Positions 9,007-17,051 of a DNA stretch of 54,399 bases are shown here, one piece after another. Made by a program: the position numbers and the translations under genes. This DNA is from Paracoccaceae bacterium (GTDB lineage: Bacteria > Pseudomonadota > Alphaproteobacteria > Rhodobacterales > Rhodobacteraceae): the NCBI GenBank assembly GCA_029862205.1, contig JAOTXT010000026.1:1-54399 (forward strand), in the 5' to 3' direction. The notes beneath the pieces were generated by a model. It saw only the letters and a program-made list of their open reading frames with translations, made no database searches and had not been told where the DNA came from. Numbering within the stretch: the first letter of the stretch is position 1; each line of letters begins with the position of its first letter.

Positions 9007-9891
9007 ATGATCTGGTGCCGTCAATTTTATCCTGCTGTTCTCGCAGGCATTTTTCTGATGTTCGGCGCGCCTGGCGCCGTTGCGGAGCGAAACAGCGGCT
9101 ACGGCGATCCCTGGCGGCCCGCGGCGGCGGAGCGTCCGACCGCGCGAATCTGTTTTCTGATCAAGGACGCGGCGGCTCGCCACGGCCTGCCTCCCGAGTT
9201 TTTCACCCGGCTGATCTGGAAGGAGAGCCGGTTCGATCTCCGCGCGGTTTCTTACAAAGGCGCCCAGGGCATCGCGCAATTCATGCCCGGCACCGCGAAG
9301 CTGCGCGGGCTGGCGGATCCGTTCGATCCGGAGCAGGCGCTGCCCGCCTCGGCGGCGCTGCTGGCGGATCTGCGCGCGAAGTTCGGCAATCTGGGCCTGG
9401 CGGCGGCGGCCTATAACAGTGGGTCCCAACGGGTCGCGGCCTGGCTCGACGGCAAGCGCGGCTTGCCGGGCGAGACGCTGGGCTACGTGCATTCGATCAC
9501 CTTCCGGCCGGCCAAGTGGTTCCGCGATCCCGGCCGCGAAGTCGAACCCCGGCCCCTGGACGAGGCCCTGCCGTTCGAGGCCGCCTGCCGGCGGCTGCCG
9601 GTGATGAAGACGCGCTCGGTGCTATACGCCGGCGCCGAGTGGCAGCCTTGGGGCGTGCAGGTGGGCGGCAACCGGCGCCAATCGGTGGCGCTGAGGCAGT
9701 TCAGCCGGGCGCAGCGGCGCTATTCCCGGATTCTGAGCGATGCCGAGCCGATGTTGGTGCGCGCCCGCGCGGGGCTGGGGCGTAAGCGTATCTGGTCGGC
9801 CCAGGTGGGCGCGCCGAGCCGCCGCGCCGCGAACCGGATCTGCGCCCGCCTGCGCGCCGCGGGCGGGGCCTGCCTGGTGCGGAGGAATTAG
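9007..9891 (+). CDS. Exported lytic transglycosylase with SPOR-like C-terminus
   Basis: The protein is predicted to cleave peptidoglycan glycan strands in the periplasm. A signal peptide occupies residues 1 to about 27 (hydrophobic core, cleavage near GAVAE) when ATG 9007 is used; a TTG at 9001 is two codons upstream. The SLT domain shows the catalytic glutamate in LIWKESRFD, GAQGIAQFMPGTA and AAAAYNSGSQRV. The last 35 residues (WSAQVGAP...CARLRAAGGACLV) look like a compact SPOR-type denuded-glycan-binding repeat. The 94-bp upstream gap is AT-richer and may hold its promoter. Confidence 0.9.
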   Translation: MIWCRQFYPAVLAGIFLMFGAPGAVAERNSGYGDPWRPAAAERPTARICFLIKDAAARHGLPPEFFTRLIWKESRFDLRAVSYKGAQGIAQFMPGTAKLRGLADPFDPEQALPASAALLADLRAKFGNLGLAAAAYNSGSQRVAAWLDGKRGLPGETLGYVHSITFRPAKWFRDPGREVEPRPLDEALPFEAACRRLPVMKTRSVLYAGAEWQPWGVQVGGNRRQSVALRQFSRAQRRYSRILSDAEPMLVRARAGLGRKRIWSAQVGAPSRRAANRICARLRAAGGACLVRRN

Positions 9892-9899
9892 GGCCATGG

Positions 9900-10655
9900 A
9901 TGGGCGCTGAATCGAAGCTCGCGGCCCTGCGCGCCGCCGTCGAGGACGCCTATCGCACCTTCGAAACCGCCCGGCCCGAGAAATGGTCGGGCGATGATCT
10001 GGATCTTGGGCGCGAATATTGGGCGCGGCTGGAAACCGTGCCGCTGCGCGAGTTGAACCGGTCCGATACCGATCATTTCCTATCAGAGACCGGACGGTTC
10101 TTACGCCACGAAATCCGCTACATCCTACCGCGGGTCATCGAACTCCTCGCGGAAGGCGAGTCCCCCCACGCCGCCGGGATGGAATGCAGCCTGAATTGCC
10201 TTGCGCAGTCTGGCTATCCGCAAGATTGGACAGACGGGGAAGTTGCGGCGGTCGAGGCGTTCTTCGCTCAGCTGCTTGATGCGACGATTGCGGGTGTTCT
10301 TGAATCTGATGGCATTGGAACGCTCTTCTGCATGGTCGCGAACGCCCATGGCGATTTGCCTGCCTTGCTTGACCGGGGTGACCGGGCTGATCCGAAAACG
10401 CTCGCGCGCGCGATCGCATCAGATCTTGATATCATCGGTGGCCTGGACGCGGACGGAGGGCTGATCAATGCATTCTGGGAGACAGCACCCGGAGAGCACA
10501 AGGTGTCGATGGTAGACTGGTATCGCCGCCCGAAACTGGTCAGCGTGATGGAGCAAGCCTTCTTCAGCGAGACCGATCCGCGCTGGCAGCAAAAGATCTC
10601 CGACGCGCTGGAAACGATGCGCCGCTGGCCGCCCCGCGACACCCCATCCGCTTGA
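9900..10655 (+). CDS. Conserved hypothetical protein, unrecognised
   Basis: I do not recognise this 251-aa protein. It has no signal peptide or membrane segment and looks soluble and mostly helical, with aromatic and acidic patches (DWTDGEVAAVEAFFAQLL, FWETAPGEHKVSMVDWYRR). It begins 9 bp after the transglycosylase stop. Codons in the middle third (10120-10460) are visibly less GC-rich at third positions than in neighbouring genes, which may indicate a more recent acquisition. The coding frame is continuous and ends cleanly, so I regard it as a real gene of unknown function. Confidence 0.7.
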   Translation: MGAESKLAALRAAVEDAYRTFETARPEKWSGDDLDLGREYWARLETVPLRELNRSDTDHFLSETGRFLRHEIRYILPRVIELLAEGESPHAAGMECSLNCLAQSGYPQDWTDGEVAAVEAFFAQLLDATIAGVLESDGIGTLFCMVANAHGDLPALLDRGDRADPKTLARAIASDLDIIGGLDADGGLINAFWETAPGEHKVSMVDWYRRPKLVSVMEQAFFSETDPRWQQKISDALETMRRWPPRDTPSA

Positions 10656-10841
10656 CCCAGATGCGCTGGCCCCATAATCGGGGCCGCGAGAGGGCGATGT
10701 GGCGATTCCCTGGAATGCCCCGTCGTTTTTTCTACAGGTTTTCCCGTGCCGGGGGGCTAAGTCTCGGGCCGGGGGCAGTCCTGCCGAAGATTTCCGCTCC
10801 GGCGCCGCCGGAGGTAAGCCGCTAACCGAGGAGACGCCGCG
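10656..10841. other. Leader region of the etfBA operon
   Basis: This 186-bp gap precedes etfB. A 6-bp hairpin GGCCCC/GGGGCC sits at 10668-10685, just after the orphan gene stop, without a T-run. A T-rich patch lies at 10724-10744, and a strong GAGGAGA ribosome-binding site sits close to the etfB ATG. A promoter is expected here, but I could not assign convincing -35/-10 boxes. Confidence 0.4.
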
Positions 10842-11603
10842 ATGAAGGTGCTGGTGCCGGTCAAGCGCGTGATCGACTACAACGTCAAGGTCCGTGTGAA
10901 GGCGGACAATACGGGCGTCGATCTCGCCAATGTAAAGATGTCGATGAACCCGTTTGACGAGATCGCGGTCGAGCAGGCGATCCGCCTGAAGGAAGCGGGC
11001 CAGGCGGACGAGATCATCGCCGTATCCGTCGGCGTGAAGCAGTCGCAGGAAACTCTGAGGACGGCGCTGGCCATGGGCGCGGACCGCGCCATCCTGATCG
11101 AGGCGGCCGAGACGGTTGACACCGACATCGAGCCATTGGCGGTCGCCATGCTTCTGAAGGCGGTGATCGACGAGGAGCAGCCGGGCCTGGTGATCTGCGG
11201 CAAGCAGGCCATCGACAACGACATGAACGCCACCGGCCAGATGCTGGCGGCCCTGATGGGCTGGAGCCAGGCGACGTTTGCCTCCGGTTTGGAGATCGAG
11301 GGCGACAGCGCGAAGGTAACCCGCGAGGTCGATGGCGGTCTGCAGGTGATCAAGGTCAAGATGCCGACCATCGTGACCGTGGACCTGCGCCTGAACGAGC
11401 CGCGCTACGCCTCGCTGCCGAACATCATGAAGGCCAAGAAGAAGCCCTTGGACATCAAGACCCCCGCCGATTACGGGGTCGATGCGGGCGCGCGTCTGGC
11501 GATCGTCTCGGTGACCGAGCCCCCGGCGCGCAAGGCCGGCGTCAAGGTCGCCTCAGTCGCCGAACTGGTCGACAAGCTGAAAAACGAAGCGGGAGTGCTC
11601 TGA
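10842..11603 (+). CDS. etfB: Electron transfer flavoprotein beta subunit
   Basis: EtfB is the AMP-binding subunit of the soluble flavoprotein that carries electrons from acyl-CoA dehydrogenases to ETF:quinone oxidoreductase. The N-terminus [20 protein letters not shown], the [16 protein letters not shown] motif, [23 protein letters not shown] and the C-terminal [16 protein letters not shown] segment are all classic EtfB. Length (253 aa) is normal. etfA starts directly after the stop, forming the standard etfBA pair. Confidence 0.98.
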   Translation: MKVLVPVKRVIDYNVKVRVKADNTGVDLANVKMSMNPFDEIAVEQAIRLKEAGQADEIIAVSVGVKQSQETLRTALAMGADRAILIEAAETVDTDIEPLAVAMLLKAVIDEEQPGLVICGKQAIDNDMNATGQMLAALMGWSQATFASGLEIEGDSAKVTREVDGGLQVIKVKMPTIVTVDLRLNEPRYASLPNIMKAKKKPLDIKTPADYGVDAGARLAIVSVTEPPARKAGVKVASVAELVDKLKNEAGVL

Positions 11604-11604
11604 G

Positions 11605-12534
11605 ATGGCGGTTCTTCTTGTTGCCGAAGTGACCGATGGCGAGCTGCAGCTCGACTCGACCGCGAAGGCTGTGACCGCGGCGGCGGGCCTGGGCGCGCCG
11701 ACGCTTCTCTGCTGCGGCGCCCGGGCGGCGGACGCGGCCCAGGCCGCGGCGAAGATCGACGGGGTCGCCAAGGTGCTATGTGCCGAGGATGGGATCTACG
11801 GCCATCGTCTGGCCGAGCCGGCGGCGGCGCTGATCGCGAGCCTGGCGGGCGATTACTCGCACATCCTGGCCCCGGCCACGACCGATGCCAAGAACATCAT
11901 GCCCCGCGCCGCGGCTCTGCTGGACGTGATGGTGATCTCGGATGTCCAAGAGATCGTGGACGGCGACACCTATATCCGCCCGATCTATGCGGGCAACGCG
12001 ATCGCGACGGTGAAGTCCAGCGATCCGGTCAAGGTCGTCACGATCCGAACCGCCACCTTCGACGCGGCGGGCGAGGGTGGCCCGGCGCCGGTCGAGAATA
12101 TCGCGGCCGGCGACAACCCGGGCTTGAGCGAATGGGTCGAGGACAAGACGGTCGGCGGCGACCGGCCGGAATTGACCTCGGCCAAGATCGTGATCTCCGG
12201 CGGGCGCGGCATGGCCTCGAAGGAGAACTTCGCCCTGATCGAGCAGGTCGCCAACAAACTGGGCGCCGCCACCGGTGCGAGCCGCGCGGCGGTCGACTCG
12301 GGCTACGCGCCGAACGATTGGCAGGTGGGCCAGACCGGCAAGGTGGTGGCGCCAGACCTCTATATCGCCGTCGGCATTTCGGGCGCGATCCAGCACCTGG
12401 CGGGCATGAAGGACTCGAAGGTCATCGTTGCCATCAACAAGGACGACGAGGCGCCGATCTTCCAGGTCGCCGATTACGGCCTGGTGGCGGACCTGTTCCA
12501 GGCGCTGCCCGAACTCGAGGCAGCGCTCGACTGA
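11605..12534 (+). CDS. etfA: Electron transfer flavoprotein alpha subunit
   Basis: EtfA binds FAD and completes the ETF heterodimer with EtfB. The C-terminal FAD domain is unmistakable: [12 protein letters not shown], the [16 protein letters not shown] loop, [17 protein letters not shown] and [14 protein letters not shown]. The length is 309 aa. Only one base separates it from the etfB stop. It is followed within 30 bp by a strong intrinsic terminator. In related genomes etfBA is often followed by 3-hydroxybutyryl-CoA dehydrogenase; here a repeat and an inverted NYN gene lie between them. Confidence 0.98.
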   Translation: MAVLLVAEVTDGELQLDSTAKAVTAAAGLGAPTLLCCGARAADAAQAAAKIDGVAKVLCAEDGIYGHRLAEPAAALIASLAGDYSHILAPATTDAKNIMPRAAALLDVMVISDVQEIVDGDTYIRPIYAGNAIATVKSSDPVKVVTIRTATFDAAGEGGPAPVENIAAGDNPGLSEWVEDKTVGGDRPELTSAKIVISGGRGMASKENFALIEQVANKLGAATGASRAAVDSGYAPNDWQVGQTGKVVAPDLYIAVGISGAIQHLAGMKDSKVIVAINKDDEAPIFQVADYGLVADLFQALPELEAALD

Positions 12535-12559
12535 CGGTGTTTTTTTTCTGCGGATGCAG

Positions 12560-12585
12560 ACGGCCCGCGCCCCGGCGCGGGCCGT
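12560..12585 (+). terminator. Intrinsic terminator after etfA
   Basis: A 12-bp GC-rich stem (ACGGCCCGCGCC at 12560-12571 pairing with 12574-12585) is followed by TTCGTTATTTTA. A run of nine T lies just before it (12539-12547), which could serve transcription from the other strand. It closes the etfBA transcript. Confidence 0.85.
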
Positions 12586-12632
12586 TCGTTATTTTAGCAC
12601 CTCTTACCGCGAGCCCGTGATCTGACCTTTCA

Positions 12633-12697
12633 GTCATCCCCGCGCAGGCGGGGATCTCATGACAACCCCGAGAGCTTCCCGCCTTCGCGGGAATGAC
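12633..12697. repeat. Paired REP-like palindromic repeat
   Basis: Two related hairpins are arranged head to head. The first has stem ATCCCCGC/GCGGGGAT at 12636-12655 and the second TTCCCGC/GCGGGAA at 12676-12693. GTCAT/ATGAC ends make the whole block an inverted repeat. The unit resembles the widespread GTCATTCCCGCGAAGGCGGGAAT-type interspersed repeats of proteobacteria (written here from general knowledge). It lies between the convergent etfA and NYN genes. No associated transposase is in the window. Confidence 0.75.
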
Positions 12698-12737
12698 GGC
12701 CGTAATTACGGCGAGTCCGATCCAAGAGCTTGCCGCC

Positions 12738-13472
12738 TCACTTGCGTCGGATGCGCACGCCGCGGCCGGGCAGGCGCTCGATGGCGAACTTGCCGGTTTT
12801 CTCGACCACGGTGACGAGCTTGTCGCAGCCATAGGTGCGCGGGTCGAAATCCGGGGCGAGGTGGTTCAGCCGGTGGCCGACGACGCCGAGGTCGACCCAG
12901 TCCTCGGCGTCCCAAGCCTGCTCCATCGCCTTGCGGATCAGCGGTACCGCCTTGGACGGCGGCTCCTTCTTCGACGCGCCCCGCTTTGACGGTCCGGCCT
13001 TGCCAGCGGTCTCCGCCTCCTCCACGGCCTCCACGAGGTTCTCGATATAGATGAAGCGCGAGCAGGCGTTGCGGAAGGCCTCGGGCGTCTTCTTCGCCCC
13101 GAAGCCGTAGACCGCGGCGCCCTCCTCGCGCAGCCGCGAGGCGAGCCGGGTGAAGTCGCTGTCGGAGCTGACCAGGCAGAACCCGTCGAGATGGCCGCGA
13201 TGCATCAGGTCCATGGCGTCGATCACGAGCGTGATGTCGGCAGCGTTCTTGCCGGTGGTGTAGTTGAACTGCTGCTCGGGCACAATGGCCAGCGTCTGCA
13301 TCACATCGCGCCAGCCTTTCATCCGCGCCGACGAGAAATCGCCGTAGATCCGGCGTACGTTCGCCTCGCCGAGCTTGGCGATTTCCTCGAAGATCGCCCG
13401 GGCATAGCGGGCGGAAGTGTTGTCGGCGTCGATCAGGACGGCGAGGCTCGGGGATCTATCGGCGTCGGACAC
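12738..13472 (-). CDS. NYN-domain ribonuclease-like protein with C-terminal LOTUS/OST-HTH domain
   Basis: The N-terminal domain (about residues 8-150) is a PIN-like NYN domain of the LabA/DUF88 type, with the acidic metal site LIDADN, the AADITLVIDAMDL segment and SSDSDFTRLASRLRE. The C-terminal 70 residues (IRKAMEQAWDAEDWVDLGVVG through FAIERLPGRG) match the OST-HTH/LOTUS RNA-binding fold; a Lys/Pro-rich linker joins them. The GTG at 13472 is chosen because AAGGAG sits six bases upstream (13479-13484); an ATG at 13568 would add 32 unconvincing residues. Predicted to act on RNA; target unknown. It is inverted relative to the flanking genes. Confidence 0.85.
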   Translation of the reverse strand: MSDADRSPSLAVLIDADNTSARYARAIFEEIAKLGEANVRRIYGDFSSARMKGWRDVMQTLAIVPEQQFNYTTGKNAADITLVIDAMDLMHRGHLDGFCLVSSDSDFTRLASRLREEGAAVYGFGAKKTPEAFRNACSRFIYIENLVEAVEEAETAGKAGPSKRGASKKEPPSKAVPLIRKAMEQAWDAEDWVDLGVVGHRLNHLAPDFDPRTYGCDKLVTVVEKTGKFAIERLPGRGVRIRRK

Positions 13473-13697
13473 GCGCTGCTCCTTGTGGTTCTGCGTCGTT
13501 CTGCATGGTTGTACAGGCTGGCAAAGTCCAGTCGATCCACCGCAATCTAGCACGACGCAAGTGCGCAATAATATTACCCTGATTTTTCACGCCCCCGCTT
13601 GCAATACGTCACGCGGGCGTCATACTCGCGTGTTGCAGCGCAGCATAAGAATCTGCGCGGTCGTTCATTCGGTCGGGGAATCAGGGGTTACCAAGGC

Positions 13698-14573
13698 ATG
13701 CAGATCCGCACGGTGGGCGTCGTCGGCGCCGGGCAGATGGGCGCAGGCATTGCCCAGGTCTTCGCCCAGGCGGGCTACCAGGTCCAGCTGAACGACATCG
13801 ACCAGGACCAGCTCGACGCGGCGATGGAGAAGATCGCCTGGGGCTACGGCCGTCTGGTCGAGAAGGGTCAGCTGGGCGCGGACGAGCGTGACGCGTCGCT
13901 CGCCCGGATTACGCCGACCCTGGATCTCAGCGCGCTCGGTCACTCGGACCTGATCATCGAGGCGGCGACCGAAGACGAGGCGATCAAGCACAAGATCTTC
14001 GCCGAACTTGCGCCTCATCTGGGCGAGAAGACGCTTCTGACCTCGAACACCTCGTCGATCTCGATCACCCGGCTGGCCAGCGCCACGGACCGGCCGGAAC
14101 GCTTCATGGGCTTCCACTTCATGAACCCGGTCCCGGTGATCGAGCTGGTCGAGCTGATCCGCGGCATTGCCACCGATGACCAAACCTTCCAGACCATGAA
14201 GGCGGTGGTCGCCGATCTGGGCAAGACCGCCACCAATTCCGAGGATTTCCCGGCCTTCATCGTCAACCGCATCCTGCTGCCGATGATCAACGAGGCGATC
14301 TATACGCTCTATGAAGGGGTCGGTTCGGTCCAGGGTATCGACTCGGCGATGAAGCTGGGCACCAAGCACCCGATGGGACCGCTGGAGCTGGCCGATTTCA
14401 TCGGGCTCGACGTCTGCCTGGCGATCATGAATGTGCTGCACGAGGGCCTGGCCGACACCAAATACCGGCCATGCCCGCTTTTGGTAAAATACGTCGAGGC
14501 CGGTTGGCTTGGCCGCAAGACCAACCGGGGCTTCTACGATTACCGCAGCGACCCGCCAGTGCCGACGCGCTAG
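13698..14573 (+). CDS. hbd: 3-hydroxybutyryl-CoA dehydrogenase
   Basis: This NAD(P)-dependent enzyme interconverts 3-hydroxybutyryl-CoA and acetoacetyl-CoA in butyrate, PHB-derived or ethylmalonyl-CoA metabolism. The N-terminal Rossmann motif VGVVGAGQMGAGIAQVFAQ, the SNTSSISIT segment, the catalytic HFMNPVP histidine, the FIVNRILLPMINEA block and the C-terminal GRKTNRGFYDY are all present. The ATG at 13698 gives the canonical 291-aa protein; upstream in-frame codons belong to the intergenic region. The first 130 bp upstream contain a 6-bp inverted repeat (13610-13632) flanked by two TTGCA motifs, a possible but unproven operator. Confidence 0.96.
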   Translation: MQIRTVGVVGAGQMGAGIAQVFAQAGYQVQLNDIDQDQLDAAMEKIAWGYGRLVEKGQLGADERDASLARITPTLDLSALGHSDLIIEAATEDEAIKHKIFAELAPHLGEKTLLTSNTSSISITRLASATDRPERFMGFHFMNPVPVIELVELIRGIATDDQTFQTMKAVVADLGKTATNSEDFPAFIVNRILLPMINEAIYTLYEGVGSVQGIDSAMKLGTKHPMGPLELADFIGLDVCLAIMNVLHEGLADTKYRPCPLLVKYVEAGWLGRKTNRGFYDYRSDPPVPTR

Positions 14574-14687
14574 GCCGCTTGTCACATCCGCTCACGTGAA
14601 TTTGCCCCGCGCAAGGATGGCCTTGTGCGGATGACAGTCTAACTCTTCCGCCATAAAGTGGATTGATCCGGCGGGCCTTCGGTAGGG

Positions 14688-15281
14688 ATGCTTTCGATGC
14701 GACTGATCCAGATTGCCTTTGCCGCCGCGGTCCTGGTGCAGACCGCGGTGCCCGGGCTCTCCCGGGCCGAGGTCTATGTGGTCGACAAGAGCCACGCCTT
14801 CGTGACCTTCACCGCCGATCATCTGGGCTTCTCGGCGGTCCACGGCCAGTTCCGCGATTTCGACGCCGATATCGAGCTGGATCCCTCGAATGTCGAGGCT
14901 ACGCGGGTGCGCTTTGTCGTGCGCACGGCCAGCGTCGATACCTACAACAAGACCCGGGACAACCAATTGCGCTCGGCGGCGTTCTTCGACAGTGAGAATT
15001 TCCCCGAGATGGTCTTCACCTCGACCGAGGTTCGACCGACCGGCGCCGATACCGCCGAGATCACCGGGGATCTGAACCTGATCGGGGTTGCGCGGCCGAT
15101 CACGCTCGAGGCCAAGCTGAACCAATTCGGCCCCTCGCCGCTCTTTCCCGACATCACCGTGGCGGGCTTCACCGTGACCGGCGTGATCGACCGAACCGAG
15201 TTCGGTATGACTTTCGGCGCGCCTGCGATCGGAGCGGAGATTCCGATCCGGATCGATATCGAGATGAGTCCAGCAGAATAG
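14688..15281 (+). CDS. YceI-family periplasmic lipocalin-like protein (first copy)
   Basis: YceI proteins are periplasmic beta-barrels that bind amphiphilic isoprenoids, and some bind quinones. A signal peptide ending near LSRAEVY precedes the mature start VDKSHAFVTFTADHLGFSAV. Further family features are VRTASVDTYNKTRDNQLRSAAFFDSENFP (quoted here only by its borders V-P) and GDLNLIGVARPITL. Length is 197 aa. Starts at 14688 and 14697 are both usable. It heads an operon with a second YceI gene and a cytochrome b561, an arrangement known from yceIJ loci. Confidence 0.9.
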   Translation: MLSMRLIQIAFAAAVLVQTAVPGLSRAEVYVVDKSHAFVTFTADHLGFSAVHGQFRDFDADIELDPSNVEATRVRFVVRTASVDTYNKTRDNQLRSAAFFDSENFPEMVFTSTEVRPTGADTAEITGDLNLIGVARPITLEAKLNQFGPSPLFPDITVAGFTVTGVIDRTEFGMTFGAPAIGAEIPIRIDIEMSPAE

Positions 15282-15293
15282 GGCGGATCGGGT

Positions 15294-15869
15294 ATGGGCG
15301 CGGTATGGCGGCAGGCGGGGATCGGAGCGCTGGCCGCCGTGTTGGCGCTGTTTCCGGGACTGGCAGTCGCGATGGAATGGGCGCTGGTGCCCGAGCGCTC
15401 GCGCATTGGGTTCGAGTATCTCCAGAACGGCCAACGGGCGAGAGGCATTTTCGCGCGCTATCACGGCGAGGGCTTATTCAGCCCGGAAGCGCCCGAGGCC
15501 GCGACACTGGAGCTCAGGATCGAGAGCGCCAGCATCGATCTCGATGATAATCTGGCGAGTGCCTTCGCAACCTCGGCCGAGTGGTTCGACGCGGCCACGC
15601 ATCCTCTGGTCACCTATCGCTTAACGTCGCTCAGTCCGCTCGGCGGTGACCGGTTTCACGCCATCGGCGATCTGACGATCCGAGGCCGGACCAGGGCGGT
15701 CCGGACCGAGATCACCCTGATGATCGACGGTGCAAAGGCCCGGGCGGAAGGGGTTTTGGAACTGGACCGGCGCGATTTCGGGTTGGGGGTCGGGCCCTCG
15801 GCGCTCTTCGTCGAGATCGGGCGTGCGGTCGCGGTGCGCTTCGATCTGACGGCGATGCCGCCGGAATAA
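15294..15869 (+). CDS. YceI-family periplasmic protein (second, divergent copy)
   Basis: A 191-aa exported protein with a signal peptide (hydrophobic stretch to about residue 26, LAVA-M) and a YceI-like core: the WALVPERSRIGFEY start, the SIDLDDNLASAF segment corresponding to the NxxRDxxL region, HPLVTYRLTSLSP, and IGDLTIRGRTRAVRTEI. It is only distantly similar to the preceding copy and lacks its KSHAFVTF signature. It starts 12 bp after that copy and ends 13 bp before the cytochrome b561, so the three are surely one operon. Confidence 0.85.
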   Translation: MGAVWRQAGIGALAAVLALFPGLAVAMEWALVPERSRIGFEYLQNGQRARGIFARYHGEGLFSPEAPEAATLELRIESASIDLDDNLASAFATSAEWFDAATHPLVTYRLTSLSPLGGDRFHAIGDLTIRGRTRAVRTEITLMIDGAKARAEGVLELDRRDFGLGVGPSALFVEIGRAVAVRFDLTAMPPE

Positions 15870-15882
15870 GACGGGGCGGGGG

Positions 15883-16452
15883 ATGGGATTGGGCAACTCT
15901 GATCAGGGCTGGGGCTGGCCCGCGCGGCTCATTCACTGGCTGATGGCGGCGCTGATCCTGTTCCAACTGGGGCTCGGGGTCCGGATGGTGCGGATCGTTA
16001 CGGATGTTTACGAGAAGTTCGAACTTTACCAGACCCACAAGAGTTGGGGATTCGTGATCTTTTCTCTGGCGCTGGTGCGGGTCCTCTGGCGTGCGCTGAA
16101 CCGGGTGCCGGAGCCGCCGGACGCCGCGACGCGGATCGAGAGATTGATGGCCCGGGGCGCGCATTTGGCTCTTTACGTCTTGATGGTCGCGATGCCGGTC
16201 ACCGGCTGGCTGCTGGCCTCGGCCTCGCCGTTGCAGGATTCCTACGGGCTGAAGAACATGGTGTTCACCTGGTTCGAACTGCCCGATCCGTTCCAGCCGG
16301 GCTCGAAGGAGCTGAACGACCTGTTCGCTTCGATCCACGCGTGGTCCGCCTTTGCCATGACGGTGATCCTGGCGGGCCATGCGGGGGCGGCGCTGCGCCA
16401 TCACTTCGTCAAGCGGGATGGCGTGCTGCGCCGGATGATGATCGGGCGCTAG
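15883..16452 (+). CDS. Cytochrome b561-family membrane protein
   Basis: A 189-aa inner-membrane di-heme-type cytochrome b561 with four hydrophobic helices. Candidate heme-ligand histidines are in RLIHWLMA (helix 1), YQTHKSWG (start of helix 2), SIHAWSAF (start of helix 4) and ILAGHAGAALRHH. The family passes electrons between quinol and periplasmic partners. YceI genes beside it suggest quinone or isoprenoid handling (inference). Its TAG stop is formed by the first bases of the adjoining palindromic repeat at 16449-16563. Confidence 0.9.
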   Translation: MGLGNSDQGWGWPARLIHWLMAALILFQLGLGVRMVRIVTDVYEKFELYQTHKSWGFVIFSLALVRVLWRALNRVPEPPDAATRIERLMARGAHLALYVLMVAMPVTGWLLASASPLQDSYGLKNMVFTWFELPDPFQPGSKELNDLFASIHAWSAFAMTVILAGHAGAALRHHFVKRDGVLRRMMIGR

Positions 16453-16563
16453 ACCAAAATCGTTTCAGACTGAATCAGTCTGAATAAGAATTTTGGTCCA
16501 GACTCATATGTTTGAGCAAAATCCTAGGATCAGACTGGTTCAGTCTGATCCGGTTTTGCTCTA
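16449..16563. repeat. Composite palindromic element between convergent genes (full form)
   Basis: The element contains two palindromic units. Unit 1 has outer arms GACCAAAAT (16452-16460) and ATTTTGGTC (16490-16498) around the 19-base near-palindrome TCAGACTGAATCAGTCTGA (16465-16483). Unit 2 has outer arms GAGCAAAA (16514-16521) and TTTTGCTC (16554-16561) around a perfect 11-bp stem GGATCAGACTG/CAGTCTGATCC with a three-base loop. The outer ends CTAGACC and GCTCTA provide the TAG stops of both cytochrome b561 and the GFA gene. It probably also works as a two-way terminator. A shorter relative is at 33703-33752. Confidence 0.85.
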
Positions 16564-16971
16564 GGGATTGCGCGGGATTGGCTCGGCGCCTTCCGGCAGG
16601 GCGAGCCAGTCGAGTTTCTCCTCGCACCAGATATGCGCCGCCGGCACCGCCCAGTTCGGATCGTCCAGCGTGCCCGCCTTGATGAATTCGAGCCCCTCGT
16701 AGCCCGGCCCGCCCGACAGGAAATGCGATCCGCAATTCGAGCAGAATCGGCGCTCGAAGGGTTCACCGCTAGCGCCCGAACGGTCCACATAGGTCTTGAC
16801 CGTATCGCCCGTGACCTTCACCGAGCCCGCCGGCATGGCGATGTTGAAGGAATTGGTCGAGCCGGAATTCTTGCGGCAGGCCGCACAGTAGCAGTTGATC
16901 ACCGCCTTCGGTTCGGCGTCGCTAGAGTAGCGGACGGCACCGCACAGACAGCCGCCTTCGATCGTCGGCAT
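16561..16971 (-). CDS. GFA-family (glutathione-dependent formaldehyde-activating-like) zinc protein
   Basis: A 136-aa cytosolic protein with the GFA/CENP-V fold. Zinc ligands are visible in GGCLCGAVRY (CxC), the NCYCAACRK cluster (CxCxxC) and RFCSNCGSHF (CxxC), matching the family pattern. Members range from formaldehyde-glutathione adduct handling to unrelated thiol-linked roles, so the substrate is open. The TAG stop is contributed by the palindromic element downstream. It is 80 bp after the YbaK gene on the same strand and may be read from its own promoter. Confidence 0.9.
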   Translation of the reverse strand: MPTIEGGCLCGAVRYSSDAEPKAVINCYCAACRKNSGSTNSFNIAMPAGSVKVTGDTVKTYVDRSGASGEPFERRFCSNCGSHFLSGGPGYEGLEFIKAGTLDDPNWAVPAAHIWCEEKLDWLALPEGAEPIPRNP

Positions 16972-17051
16972 AACAATCCTCCCGAGTTTTGAAATTGTCC
17001 CGGCAGGATGCCAGCCACGGGCGCGTTTTACAATCGCGCGCAGGGACCAGG

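Noticed and set aside
12633-12697. CRISPR or insertion-sequence remnant
   Set aside because: There are only two inverted hairpin units, no direct repeat-spacer array and no transposase fragment; a REP-like element explains it.
13599-13637. PhaR- or LysR-type operator before 3-hydroxybutyryl-CoA dehydrogenase
   Set aside because: Two TTGCA motifs and a CACGCG/CGCGTG inverted repeat are visible, but no regulator is adjacent and the match to any known consensus is weak.
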